In this document: positions 53,781 through 63,643 of the stretch, piece by piece
Numbering within the stretch: the first letter of the stretch is position 1
Layout: each line of letters starts with the position of its first letter
Assembly: GCA_963575745.1 (NCBI GenBank)
Contig: CAUYUJ010017806.1
Span: forward strand, 151,001-215,000
Direction: 5' to 3'
From: Prorocentrum cordatum
Lineage: Eukaryota > Sar > Dinophyceae > Prorocentrales > Prorocentraceae
DNA: 64,000 nucleotides
Translations under genes and position numbers: made by a program
The notes under the pieces: generated by a model
Told to the model about the DNA's origin: nothing
The model's database searches: none
Seen by the model: only the letters and a program-made list of their open reading frames with translations

Positions 53781-53965
53781 ATTACCCATCGGTCGCTGAA
53801 AGTAGGTATTTTTGGATCCCAGATTCCAGTCTACTGTAAGCGCCTTCTTCAGTGATCGAGTGGCTCCACCTTTTCCGTCCTCCTTATGGGGGCGTGCGGG
53901 CACCCGATCTACTGTCAACGCCTTCCTACTTCATGCTTCTACCCTCTTCTCCCGACCGGTGGGTG
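53781..53965 (+). mobile_element. MITE-like repeat G, copy 1
   Basis: TACCCATCGGTCGCTGAAAG, TAGGTATTTTTGGA, GGCTCCACCTTTTCCGTCCT, TTCATGCTTCTACC, ending CCGGTGGGT, an imperfect inverse of ACCCATCGG. Colinear with 60101-60290. Confidence 0.72.
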
Positions 53966-53989
53966 GTGTGAGCGCGCGGAGGGCCCAGA

Positions 53990-54092
53990 GGAGGAGGAGG
54001 AGGAGGAGGAGGAGGAGGAGGAGGAGGAAGAGGAGGAGGAGGAGGAGGAGGAGGAAAAGGAGGAGGAGGAGGCGGAGGAGGAGGAGGATCAG
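53990..54092. repeat. (GGA)n repeat
   Basis: GGAGGA triplets with AAA and GCG variants. Confidence 0.95.
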
Positions 54093-55290
54093 CCGTCGCG
54101 TCGGGGAAAAAACAAAGCAGGGCGGCGGGAGGTGTCTGGCCGCCCTCCTTGGCCTCAGGGGGCGGCCCCCTCGCCCTGGCCCCTAGGGCCGTCGGCAGAC
54201 GGCTCAGGACGAAACATCGGTGCCGGTGAAAGGTTAGGAACTTTCGGTCGGAGCTTAAGCTACGGGGGTCAATGCAAACGGGGGTCAGCCAGGGCGCCGG
54301 ATCCTGCAGGGTCCTGCGAAAACCGCTTCTGGCTGACCCGGGTTAGCGAACCGCTCGTGGCCGCGAGGCGGCCGCGCATACTGGCTGACCCGGGTCTGCG
54401 AAGCCCTGCGTTGCAATGTTCTTTTTCCTGCATTGCAGTTTTTTGGTTTCTTTCTGATTGACCCGGGTTAGCAGATCCCCGAAGCAGGGACCGCGTGTTG
54501 AAAAAATCAGGACTTCGCATGTTTGGGAAGGTACCGATACCGCTACCTTTCGCCTCTTTCCCCTCTGTCGCCCTCCTGGGTGGCCCTCGTCGCCACGGCT
54601 GGATTCGCTTCGAAATCCTAGCCAGAGCGCACCCTGGGAGTGGTCAAGGGAGCAGCGGTATCTGTACCTTTTGATTTCCTCGGGTGTTGGCACTGCAGTG
54701 CTGGTGCGCCTTCTGGGCCCCTGGGGGCTTCTGCAGGAGGGTTACAGTCGAACCCTGGACGAGGAGGAGGAGGAGGAGGGGGAGGAGGAGGAGGAGGAGG
54801 AGGAGCGCTTTGGTCCCGGGAAGGGTCCGGGGTTCGGAGCGGCGGCGCGCACGTCCCGCCCGGGGCAGGCCCTGCCGGGTCCTTCTCGCTGCTTCCCGCG
54901 CCGAGCCATTTCGCCCCGACCCGATCCGTGCTCCGTCTGCCCGCTGCGTGCCGACGCAGTCACTGCTGCTGTCCTCTCCGTTCTCCTTCCTCTTCGCCTG
55001 TCATTCTACTTGCGGTCTTCTCCGCCCGCCTGAATCCGAGTGTCGCAGCCCACTTGGGTCTCTCATTGCTCGAGCCTCCACGTCCGATGTCCTGAAGGCG
55101 TGTACGGGCACGGCCTCTTATCCCCCCCTTCATCCCCCCCTCATCCCCCCCTTTTCCTTCCCTCCTCCCCTCCTCCATCCACCCTCCCAATCCTCCCACA
55201 TCTCTTCTTCTTCCCGTCCTCGCCAGCCTTCTCTCTTTCTCTCTTCCTCTCCTCCCCCCACTGGCCACGGGACTATCACCCTTTGCTTGC
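54093..55290. other. Spacer with TGACCCGGGT repeats
   Basis: CTGACCCGGGTTAGCGAA recurs three times near 54333, 54385 and 54458. A short (GGA)n lies at 54762-54803 and CT-rich DNA at 55120-55260. No gene recognised. Confidence 0.45.
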
Positions 55291-55488
55291 TCACCCGGGC
55301 CCAAGGATTTAGATGACGAGGCGCAGATGAAGGAACCGCATTTATTGATCTGGTTTTCAGACCTAGCCTCTTTCGCGAATGAGAGCCGAGGTCCTGCAGC
55401 CTTTTCGGACGGCTTGCGGATACGCAGTGCCCCAAACTTCTCTGACAATCGCAAAGCAGAATGTACTTTGGATGCTGAGTACCCCTAA
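55291..55488 (+). CDS. Possible exon, unknown product
   Basis: Open frame to TAA at 55486-55488 encoding PKDLDDEAQMKEPHLLIWFS, DLASFANESRGPAAFSDGLR and IRSAPNFSDNRKAECTLDAE. Balanced composition. Element C2 follows 15 bp later. No start, splice site or family identified. Confidence 0.2.
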   Translation, partial: SPGPKDLDDEAQMKEPHLLIWFSDLASFANESRGPAAFSDGLRIRSAPNFSDNRKAECTLDAEYP

Positions 55489-55502
55489 TGATAATAGCAT
55501 TA

Positions 55503-56463
55503 TTTAATCGCTTCGCTCATTCCGCCGGCCCGTATTGTGCCATCGCAGGCGTTTGCTTGCGCGTTCGTGGCCTCTTGGAGCCTCGGTGGGGCCGTTTGGG
55601 GCCTCTTGGCGCCTCTTTTTAGGCCTCTTGGAGAACTCGGGAGGCCTCCAGGGGGCCTCCTGAGCTCTCGTGACGGTCTCTTGGGGGGCTTTCGGCGGGC
55701 TCTTGGCGGTATTTGTTGGTCCTCTTGGGGCCTGGGGCCTGACGTTGTTGGTCCTCTTGGGGCCTCACGGGAGCTTATTGGGGCGTCTTGGGGGTGTCTT
55801 GGAGAGTCTCTTGGGGCCTCTTTCGGGGTCCTGGGCGCCTTCTGGGGCGGAGGGCTCGATTTTTCAGTTCTCGGTTCCCTTCTTGAGCCCCTCTTGGGCC
55901 CGTCTTGGGGCCTCTTGGTCCGCCTTGGGCAGCACTTGGGCCGTCTGGGGGGCGCTCTTGGGCCGCTCCGGGGCCGTCTTGGGAGCCTCGTGGGCCGTCT
56001 TGGAGCAGTCTTGAAGGCCTCTTGGGCCCTCTTGGAGCGTCCGGAAGCGAAAAGGCCAGAACGCAAAAAAACATAGAAAAAAAAATGAAAATCAACGATT
56101 TTGGCAACTTGGGGCCCTCTTCGGAGGCCTCTTGGAAGGCCCTTGGAGCGTCTTGGAGGCCTCTTGGGCTGTCTTGGGGCCATCTGGGGCGTCTTCGGGC
56201 GATCTTTGGCCGTCTCGGGCCTCTCTTGGACCGTCTAGAAAGCTTCTCGGGGCCCTCTTGGACCGATCTGGAGCCCTCTTGGACTCCGAAACAGAACTCC
56301 GGCATCTCTGACCCGACCTTGCCGGGGACTCGCCGGGACCTTGCCGGGGTACTTTTCGTCCGGGGACCCCCAGGGGCCGCCCAGCGCGCGCGAACTAGAA
56401 ATACTGTTAACCAGGTACCGGAGATCTTAGCACGCCCTGGCCCGTTGGGCCGGCGAATTGTCG
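55503..56463 (+). mobile_element. Dispersed element C, copy 2
   Basis: Same start (TCGCTTCGCTCATTCCGCCG), same ATCAACGATTTTGGC block, and same end (GCGCGAACTAGAAATACTGT to GTTGGGCCGGCGAATTG) as C1. Confidence 0.78.
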
Positions 56464-56619
56464 ATGATGCGTTTGAAAGCGTTTGCTCTCGTGCGATGGC
56501 GCCTTCAATGTCTGCTGAAGCTTTTTTGTTGTTGCATCTTCTGTTCATGATGGGTGATATGTCCGTTCGCAAGATGTACCAGAATGCTTGTGCAGTGACT
56601 TAATGGTAAAGCTCACTTT

Positions 56620-57440
56620 CTGAAGTCGTTTCGCTCATTCCGCTGGCCCATCTTGCATCAGTGTGGCTTTGTGGGCGTGCTCGTGGCGAGCGAGAAGGAG
56701 GAGGAGGAAGAGGAGGAGGAGGAGGAGGAGGAGGAGGAAGAGGAGGAGGAGGAGGAGGAGGAAGAGGAGGAGGGGGCTTCTCGATGGCTTCTTGGCGCAC
56801 TCTTGGGGCCAAAGTGAACCGTGGACAAAACGCCTCTTGTGGACGCGCCTTTGGGTCTTTTGGGAGCCCTCTTATAGGGCCTCTTGGGGCATTTTGGGAC
56901 CTTCTGGCGCCTCTCACGGGCCTCTTGGGGGAGTATTTTGGGCCTCTGGGGGCCTCTTGGGGGCCTGCTGGCGGTCTCGGGGGCTATCTTTTTGGAAAGT
57001 GCTCGACATGTCAGCTCGGACTCCCCGTCTTGGGCTTCTCTTGGGAGCCTCTGGAGCCATCTTCGGGGGCCTCCTAGACCAACTTGAGCCCCTCTTGGGC
57101 CGTCCATGGGGCCGTCCTGGGGTCCTGGATCTCTCTTGGGCCGTCTTGCGGTGATTCTGGGGGCCTCCTGGGCTGCTTTGGGCAGTCGGAAGCCCAGAAG
57201 GGCGGCGACGCCGAAATTCTTCAGAACCTTGGACGTCTTGGAGCGCCCTGGACCGTCTCGGGCCCCCGTGAGCTCTCCTGCAGACTTTGGGTGAAGGCTC
57301 CTGGAGCTCCCTTTGGAGAGCCCCGAGTGCGACGCCCAGAAGAAGAGCACATAGCTGGGGCCGGGGGTTGGCTGGGCTGCGCCGGGGTACTCCTCTTCGC
57401 CTGGGGACCCCCAGGGGCTGCCCCGCTCGCGCTCGTCGTC
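56620..57440 (+). mobile_element. Dispersed element C, copy 3 (diverged)
   Basis: Start TCGTTTCGCTCATTCCGCTG; a (GGA)n at 56695-56775 not seen in C1 or C2; CTTGGGGCC quasi-repeats; ends GGGGACCCCCAGGGGCTGCC then CGCTCGCGCTCG, where homology is lost. Confidence 0.68.
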
Positions 57441-57920
57441 GTCCTCTCCCTCCTGCTTTGCTTTGCTTCTCCTCCCTCCCACTCTCCCCAATCCCCTTCC
57501 CGCCATCGTGTTTTTTTTCCTCTCTATCTTCTCCAGACATACAAGTCACATCTTCTCATCCCCACCGCCCTCGCAATGTCCTGCATTCAGGGGGCCTTGG
57601 GCCAAGTTGCATGTACTCCCTCCGCCAATGCCCCCGCCGACCCCCATCCTGTGGGGATGCCAGCATCTTTGCCACCATCAGCACCTCGATCCACACGGAC
57701 ATCAGCCGCAGTATCATCGCATGGCGCCACTCTTACCTGACCTGCCACCTTCGACACCGCAGCGGGAGCCGCTCATTGCCCTACTCCTGGTGTGTGCCTT
57801 CTAGACAGAGAGTCTCGTGGGGAGGACTGGCCCGTGGCCGCCCAGATGCCGGAGTCGAAGCGAGGGTTCACTGGGGCTGGCCTGGGTCGGCTGCGGGGTC
57901 TCGGGGGCCCCCAAACGGGG
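57441..57920. other. Spacer, no recognised gene
   Basis: Pyrimidine-rich, then mixed sequence; no domain in any frame. Confidence 0.4.
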
Positions 57921-57924
57921 TGGT

Positions 57925-58055
57925 GACCACACCGTGCGGTGAGTCGGTGGGGATTCGGGGTCACCGCACGGCCCCAAAACCGTGCGGTAACGGACCGTGC
58001 GGTGAGGCCTCTTGGGTTTCCGAGGTCACCGCGCGGTCTGTCACCGCACCGTTTC
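57925..58055. repeat. Cluster of ACCGTGCGGT dyads in alternating orientation
   Basis: Six copies or variants of ACCGTGCGGTGA / TCACCGCACGGT in about 125 bp; each is itself a dyad (ACCG-TG-CGGT). Confidence 0.6.
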
Positions 58056-58085
58056 GGGACTCTAAAGGGATCGGGCGCGGTTGGA

Positions 58086-58196
58086 GAGGAGGAGGAGGAG
58101 GAGGAGGAGGAGGAGGAGGAGGAGGAGAGGAGGAGGAGGAGGAGGAGGAGGAGGAGGAGGAGGAGGAGGAGGAGGAGGAGGAGGAGGAGGAGGAGC
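58086..58196. repeat. (GGA)n repeat
   Basis: Pure GGA triplets. Confidence 0.97.
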
Positions 58197-58406
58197 AACA
58201 CGGCGTTCGTGCATTTTGTGTGGACGCCTCGGGCAAGTCACCGCCGCTTCCCGCGGTCGAGCAGCGGGCCCCCTCTGGGGTCTCGAGGGTGCCTGGGCTC
58301 GGGCTGGTCGCGCGGCCGCTCCGGCCTTCCCGGCGACCTCCCTCCGGGGCCGCGCTGGGGCCCTCCTGGGGCCCCTTGTGGGTCTGTCTTGGCAGTCTCG
58401 GATCAC

Positions 58407-58550
58407 CGAGCGCGTTCCACTACTCGCAAAGTGCCTACTCGCAAACGTCCGAAAAACAGATGTCTGCTTTGACGTAATTTTTCGTAGATCCTCCGCGGGG
58501 GATCCAGGCCGTTTGCGAGTAGTCACTTTGCGAGTAGTGGAACGCGCTCG
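58407..58550. mobile_element. MITE-like element with 41-bp terminal inverted repeats
   Basis: The arm 58407-58447 (CGAGCGCGTTCCACTACTCG ... CTACTCGCAAACG) is the reverse complement of 58510-58550 with one mismatch in 41. The internal 62 bp are unique and A/T-richer. Each arm carries a CTACTCGCAAA direct duplication. It sits in a CTTGGGGCC-type repeat. No obvious target-site duplication; no ORF. Confidence 0.8.
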
Positions 58551-58761
58551 TCTATTGGAGGCCTCTCAGGACCGTCCTGGGCCCTCCTGGGGCACTCTTG
58601 GGCCGTCTCGGCCCCAGAGACCGTCACGCTGTTTCTGGGCTTGGCAGGGTGCCTGTTCCGCATGCACGAGGTCTTGCCAGCGCGCTGATCAGGTGCAGGA
58701 GGACACGGGGTAGGCACATGTTGACTGATCTTCCCCAGAGCGATCCTCCACTGTGTGCAGC

Positions 58762-58926
58762 CTTTCTTCAGAACGCCGCCCCGCATTCTCTCGTTTTGGT
58801 CTTCCTTGGTGGTCCTCTTGCTTAGGGAACAGAATAATGACGTAAACATAACAACTCGGAGGTCCGCGCTTTCTACAGAATGCCGCCCGACAGCCTCTCA
58901 TTTTGGTGTTCCTTGGTGGTCCTCTC
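58762..58926. repeat. 60-bp imperfect direct repeat
   Basis: CTTCAGAACGCCGCCCCGCA ... TTCCTTGGTGGTCCTCTTGC recurs about 106 bp later as CTACAGAATGCCGCCCGACA ... TTCCTTGGTGGTCCTCTCGC. Confidence 0.75.
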
Positions 58927-59124
58927 GCTGTCCCCTCGAGAAGCAAGGAACGGCTTCTAGCTCTGGCGTTCCCTGACAGGCAAGCAGAGCGGCCAGCCGG
59001 ACGGGCAAAGCGCGTGCACGCCGCGGCATGTGATGAAATGTCTGGCAGGTTGGCCTCCGGGCCCCACAGGCGCCGGGAGCCCAGGTACCCAGGGCGGGTT
59101 TTGCCAGTTTTGCTTTCAGAGGTG

Positions 59125-59850
59125 GAGAAGGAGGAGGAGGAGGAGGAGGAGGAGGACGAGGAGGAGGCGGAGGAGGAGGAGGAGGAGGAGGAGGAGGATA
59201 ACCAGTGTAAACCCAAGGCGCAGCAACGATGTTCTAATACACCCTCCCTCCAAGTTCACTCTTCGTAGGTCCCTTGTTGCGGGAAGTATCCCATTAGAAG
59301 ACGACCGTCTGAGAATCCTCAATCGTCTGTTGCGTCTTGACAATCCGAAATCGTGCACGAGCGCCGTTCCCGTGACTTCAACACCGCGAATCAAGGTGAT
59401 TGTCAGGAACGGAGAATATTGAATCGTGCCAGCACACCACTTCTCGGACTTCGACCATACGAATCATTCAACTTGATGCAGGATGAAGACGAATGTGCGC
59501 GGCGCTACAGCGAGAACAACATTTCGAAAGGGGGCCGCCCTTAATCCGTGAATTTGTTGCACACTTACCAGACGAATGTCCTCGGCGCTAAGGCGAGGGC
59601 CACATTTTTGAAAAGGGCCCGTCCTCGATCTGTGAATCTTCCGCAAGCTTTAACGGCGAATGTTCGCTGCGCTAAGGCGAGAGCCACACTTTGAAAACGG
59701 CCCTCCTCCATCCGTGAACATGTTGCGAACTTTCAAGCTCCAGGATCATACATGGCGAGGAAGTCTCAGGCGGAACGCCCAGCCCGCCCTGCCGACACTT
59801 CTGAGGGTGCGACAGGGAGGAGTTTCTCAGAAGGACAAGGTATGGAGGAG
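59125..59850 (+). mobile_element. Composite element F, copy 2
   Basis: (GGA)n at 59125-59200; lead-in GTGTAAACCCAAGGCGCAGC and CCTCCCTCCAAGTTCACTCT; about 50-bp then about 80-bp units (TGCGCGGCGCTACAGCGAGA, CTCGGCGCTAAGGCGAGGGC, CTGCGCTAAGGCGAGAGCC); tail AAGTCTCAGGCGGAACGCCC, GGTGCGACAGGGAGGAGTTT. Confidence 0.78.
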
Positions 59851-60100
59851 GAGGAGGAGGCGGAGAAGGAGTAGGAGGAGGCGGAGGAGGAGGAGGAAGA
59901 GGAGGAGGAGGAGGAGGAGCTTCTCGTGGCCCCCGAGGCGATCAGGAGGGTGCCGAGGCGGGCGGCGAGGACAGCCGGGAGCACGGCGATGCTCCTGGGA
60001 AGAGGACGCGCCGAGCGCTCGGGGGCGCACGCAGCGGGGGCAAAAGCGCCAACGGGGGTCACTCGGTCGCCTCTGTCCAGGCCTCGCACGCGGGGTCCGA

Positions 60101-60290
60101 GTACCCATCGGTCGTTGAAAGTAGGGATTTTTGGACTGCCAGGTGCCAATCTACGTTAGGCGTCTTCCTACTTCAACGGTCGAGCGGCTTCACCTTTTCC
60201 GTCCTCTTTAAGGAGGCGGGCGGGCACCCCATCTTCTTACAACCTCTTCTCGTTTCATGTTTCTACCTACCTCCTCTGCCCGATGGGTAC
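60101..60290 (+). mobile_element. MITE-like repeat G, copy 2 (11-bp perfect TIR)
   Basis: GTACCCATCGG at 60101-60111 and its exact reverse complement CCGATGGGTAC at 60280-60290 bound a 190-bp unit colinear with 53781-53965. Confidence 0.78.
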
Positions 60291-60500
60291 CCAGAGATAC
60301 GACGCTCCAAAAAAGTTGGGGCGGGCGTTTTTGTTGTTGTTGCTGTTTTCGGCCACTGGGGGCCCTCGCCAAGCCTCGGGACCGTCAACAAAACGACTCA
60401 GGACGAAAAACTGGCTCTTTGGAACTGGTCCAGACCTCTGGGGCCCATGCATCGCAAAAATTGGAGCAGCCGGATGTCTGGGTAGATGGGGTCGGAGGAT
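60291..60500 (+). repeat. Dispersed repeat E, copy 3
   Basis: TTTTCGGCCACTGGGGGCCC, AGCCTCGGGACCGTCAACAA, AACGACTCAGGA and GTCCAGACCTCTGGGGCCC match the E copies at 22.7 and 24.7 kb. It abuts repeat G copy 2. Confidence 0.78.
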
Positions 60501-60505
60501 CGCGC

Positions 60506-60531
60506 CGCATCGCCGATGTATCGGCGATGCG
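60506..60531. repeat. 26-bp palindrome (12-bp arms)
   Basis: CGCATCGCCGAT, two bases, then its exact reverse complement. A related palindrome lies at 23013-23032 near E copy 1. Confidence 0.8.
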
Positions 60532-60674
60532 ACTCGATGTGGAGCCCGATTTTCTCCACGCCGAGCGCTCGCGGCACGGGCCTGGCGCAGGGCCGCCCGC
60601 GATCCGATTCGATGTGGTCCGAGTCGCCTGCGGGGGACCAGTTTTTCCAAGTCGATTCGATTCGATTCTACTAG

Positions 60675-60780
60675 GGAGGGAGGGAGGGAGGGAGGGAGGG
60701 AGGGAGGGAGGAGGAGGAGGAGGAGGAGGAGGAGGAGGAGCAGGAAGAGGAGGAGCAGAAAGAGGAGGAGGAGGAGGAGG
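60675..60780. repeat. (GGGA)n then (GGA)n repeat
   Basis: GGGAGGGA tetramers become GGA triplets. Confidence 0.95.
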
Positions 60781-60836
60781 GTGACGGTGATGATGATGAT
60801 ACTGCTGATGATTATGATGATGCTGCTGCTACTGCA

Positions 60837-60932
<96 letters not shown>

Positions 60933-60942
60933 TGATGATGAC

Positions 60943-61001
<59 letters not shown>

Positions 61002-61412
61002 CTGATGATTGATGATGATGATGATGCTGATGATGATGATGATGATGATGCTGATGCTGATGCTGATGATGATGATGATGCTCATGATGATGCTAATGAT
61101 GATGATGCTGCTGCTGCTAATGATGATGATGAGGTTGATGCTGCTGCTGATGATGATGACGATGATGATGACGACGCCGACGATGATGATGTTGACAACG
61201 ATGATGATGATGATGCTGATGATGATGAGGAGGAGGCTGTTGATGACGATTCTGATGATTCTGATTCTGATTATGATGATACTGATTCTGATGATGATGT
61301 TGTTGGTGGTGATGATGATAATGACGAGGAGGAGGAGAAGGAGGAGCAGGAGTTGGAGAAGGAGGATGAGGAGGAGGAGGATGAGGCGGAGAAGCAGGAG
61401 GAGCAGGAGGAG

Positions 61413-61447
<35 letters not shown>

Positions 61448-61469
61448 GGAGGAGGAGAAGGATGATGAT

Positions 61470-61500
<31 letters not shown>

Positions 61501-61640
61501 AGGAGGATACGGAAGAAGAGGAGGAGGAGGAGGAGAGGAGGAGGAGGAGGAGGAGGAGGAGGAGGAGGAGGAGGAGGGGGAGGCGGAGGAGGACGAGAAG
61601 GAGGAGGACGACGAGGAGGAGGAAGAGGACGAGGAGGAGG
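60781..61640. repeat. (GAT)n grading into (GGA)n, 860 bp
   Basis: Triplet block; bases 61081-61407 recur almost exactly at 63674-64000. The long Asp/Glu frame through it is repeat translation. Confidence 0.95.
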
Positions 61641-62645
61641 ATGAGGACTAGTGTAATCCCAAGACTCATCAACGATGTTGGAACAGACCCTCCAAGCTCC
61701 CTCCTAGTAGATCCCTACAAGGTTTCATTCCCTCTGAGGGAAGTGCCCCGTTGCGAGACAGCCGTTTGAGGACCCCCAAGCGTGCCAAACACTCCCGGTA
61801 CGTCAACGCCGCGAATCAACGTTGACGATCCTGAATCGTGCAGAAACTGTTCCTGGGAGTTCAGCACTGTGAGTCCACGTCACTGTTGCGCCCGGACTGT
61901 CCACATCTGCTCCTAAACACCATTTCTGGTAGTTTACACACATACCCGTGGAACCCTTGCACGTGTTTAAGACGAGTGTGCGCGGCGAGAAGGCGAGAGC
62001 TGCGTTTTGAAAAGGAAGTGCCCTGAATCCGTGAAACTCTTGCAGATTTGTGATTTGTAAGACGAGTGAGTGTGCGCGGTGATCAGGCGAGAGCCGCATT
62101 TTGGAAAGGAAAGGCCCTCAATCCGTGGACCTCTGCCAAATGTTTAAGACGAGTGTGCGCGGCGCTAGGCGAGAGCCACATTTTGAAAAGGGGCGGCCCT
62201 CAATCCGTGAACCGCTGGCAAGTTTTTAAAACGGAGCCGCCCTGCAAATGTTTGAGACGAGTGTGCGCGGCGCTATGCCGAGATCCACTTCTTGGAAGGG
62301 AATCACACTCGATTCGTGAAGCGCCTGCAGCATTGTAAGACGAGAGTGTGCGGCGCTCAGGCGAGAGCCACATCGCCTTCGATCCGTTGAATTGTTGGAA
62401 ACTTTCAAAGCGAATGTGCGCGGCGCTAAGGCGAGAGCCACATTTTGAAAACCACCTGACCCCACGCCCTGAAACTCTTGCAAGTTTTATAAGAATCATG
62501 TGTGCGGCGCAAAGGCGACAGCTGTGAGACCGTTGCCGATCTTTTAGCTTCAGGTTCATGTGGTAGGGAAGCCTCAGGCGAAGCGCCCGACCCGCTCTTC
62601 CGATTGGCCTCGAGGTGTGACAGGGAGGAATTATGCATAAGGAAC
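61641..62645 (+). mobile_element. Composite element F, copy 3
   Basis: Lead-in AATCCCAAGACTCATCAACG; about 50-bp units; about seven 80-bp units (TGTGCGCGGCGCTAAGGCGA variants at about 61975, 62070, 62152, 62260, 62345, 62410, 62500); tail AAGCCTCAGGCGAAGCGCCC, GGTGTGACAGGGAGGAATTA. Confidence 0.8.
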
Positions 62646-62679
62646 AGGCATGGAGGTGGAAGAGGAGGCAGAGGAGGAG

Positions 62680-62685
62680 GAGGAC

Positions 62686-62725
<40 letters not shown>

Positions 62726-62952
62726 CTGATGCTGATGATGATGATGATGATGACGATGATGATGATGCTGATGATGATGATGATGATGATGACGATGATG
62801 ATGATGATGCTGTTGCTGATGATGATGATGCTGATGGTAATGATGCTGATGATGATACTGATGATGATGACGATGATGATGCTGCTGATGATGATGCTGA
62901 TGATGATGCTGATGTTGAGGATGCTGATGCTGATGATGATGATGCTGATGCT

Positions 62953-62999
<47 letters not shown>

Positions 63000-63000
63000 C

Positions 63001-63077
<77 letters not shown>

Positions 63078-63080
63078 GGG
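62680..63080. repeat. (GAT)n repeat
   Basis: GATGATGCT triplets. Confidence 0.97.
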
Positions 63081-63255
63081 ATGATTATGAAGAAGGAGGG
63101 AGGAGGAGGAGGAGGAGGAGGAGGAAAAAGCGAACCAGGACAAGCAAGGGGGGGGAGGAGGAGGAGGAGGGGAGGAGGGAGGAGGAGGAGGAAGGAGGAG
63201 GAGGAGGAGGAGCAGGCGGGGTGTAATGAGAAGGAGAAGGAGAGGAAGAGGACAG
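63081..63255. repeat. (GGA)n-rich purine DNA
   Basis: GGAGGA and GAAGGAG tracts. Confidence 0.85.
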
Positions 63256-63492
63256 ATAAGTATGATGATGATGATGATGATATGATGATGATGATGATGA
63301 TGATGGATGATGATTATGATGATGATGATGATGCTGATGCATGCTGACGCTGACGTGACGATGAACGATGACGATACTGATGATGAGGATGAATGATGAT
63401 GATGATGATGATGGATGATGCCTGATGATGACGATGAATAGATGATGATGATGATAATGATGATGGCTGATGATATTGATGATGATGATGAT

Positions 63493-63551
<59 letters not shown>

Positions 63552-63608
63552 CGATGATGATGATGATGATGATGGTGATGATGCTGATGATGATGATGAT
63601 GATGATGC

Positions 63609-63643
<35 letters not shown>

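Noticed and set aside
60945-61769. 274-codon Asp/Glu frame that looks like an acidic protein
   Set aside because: Triplet-repeat translation; its non-repetitive end is part of repeat family F.
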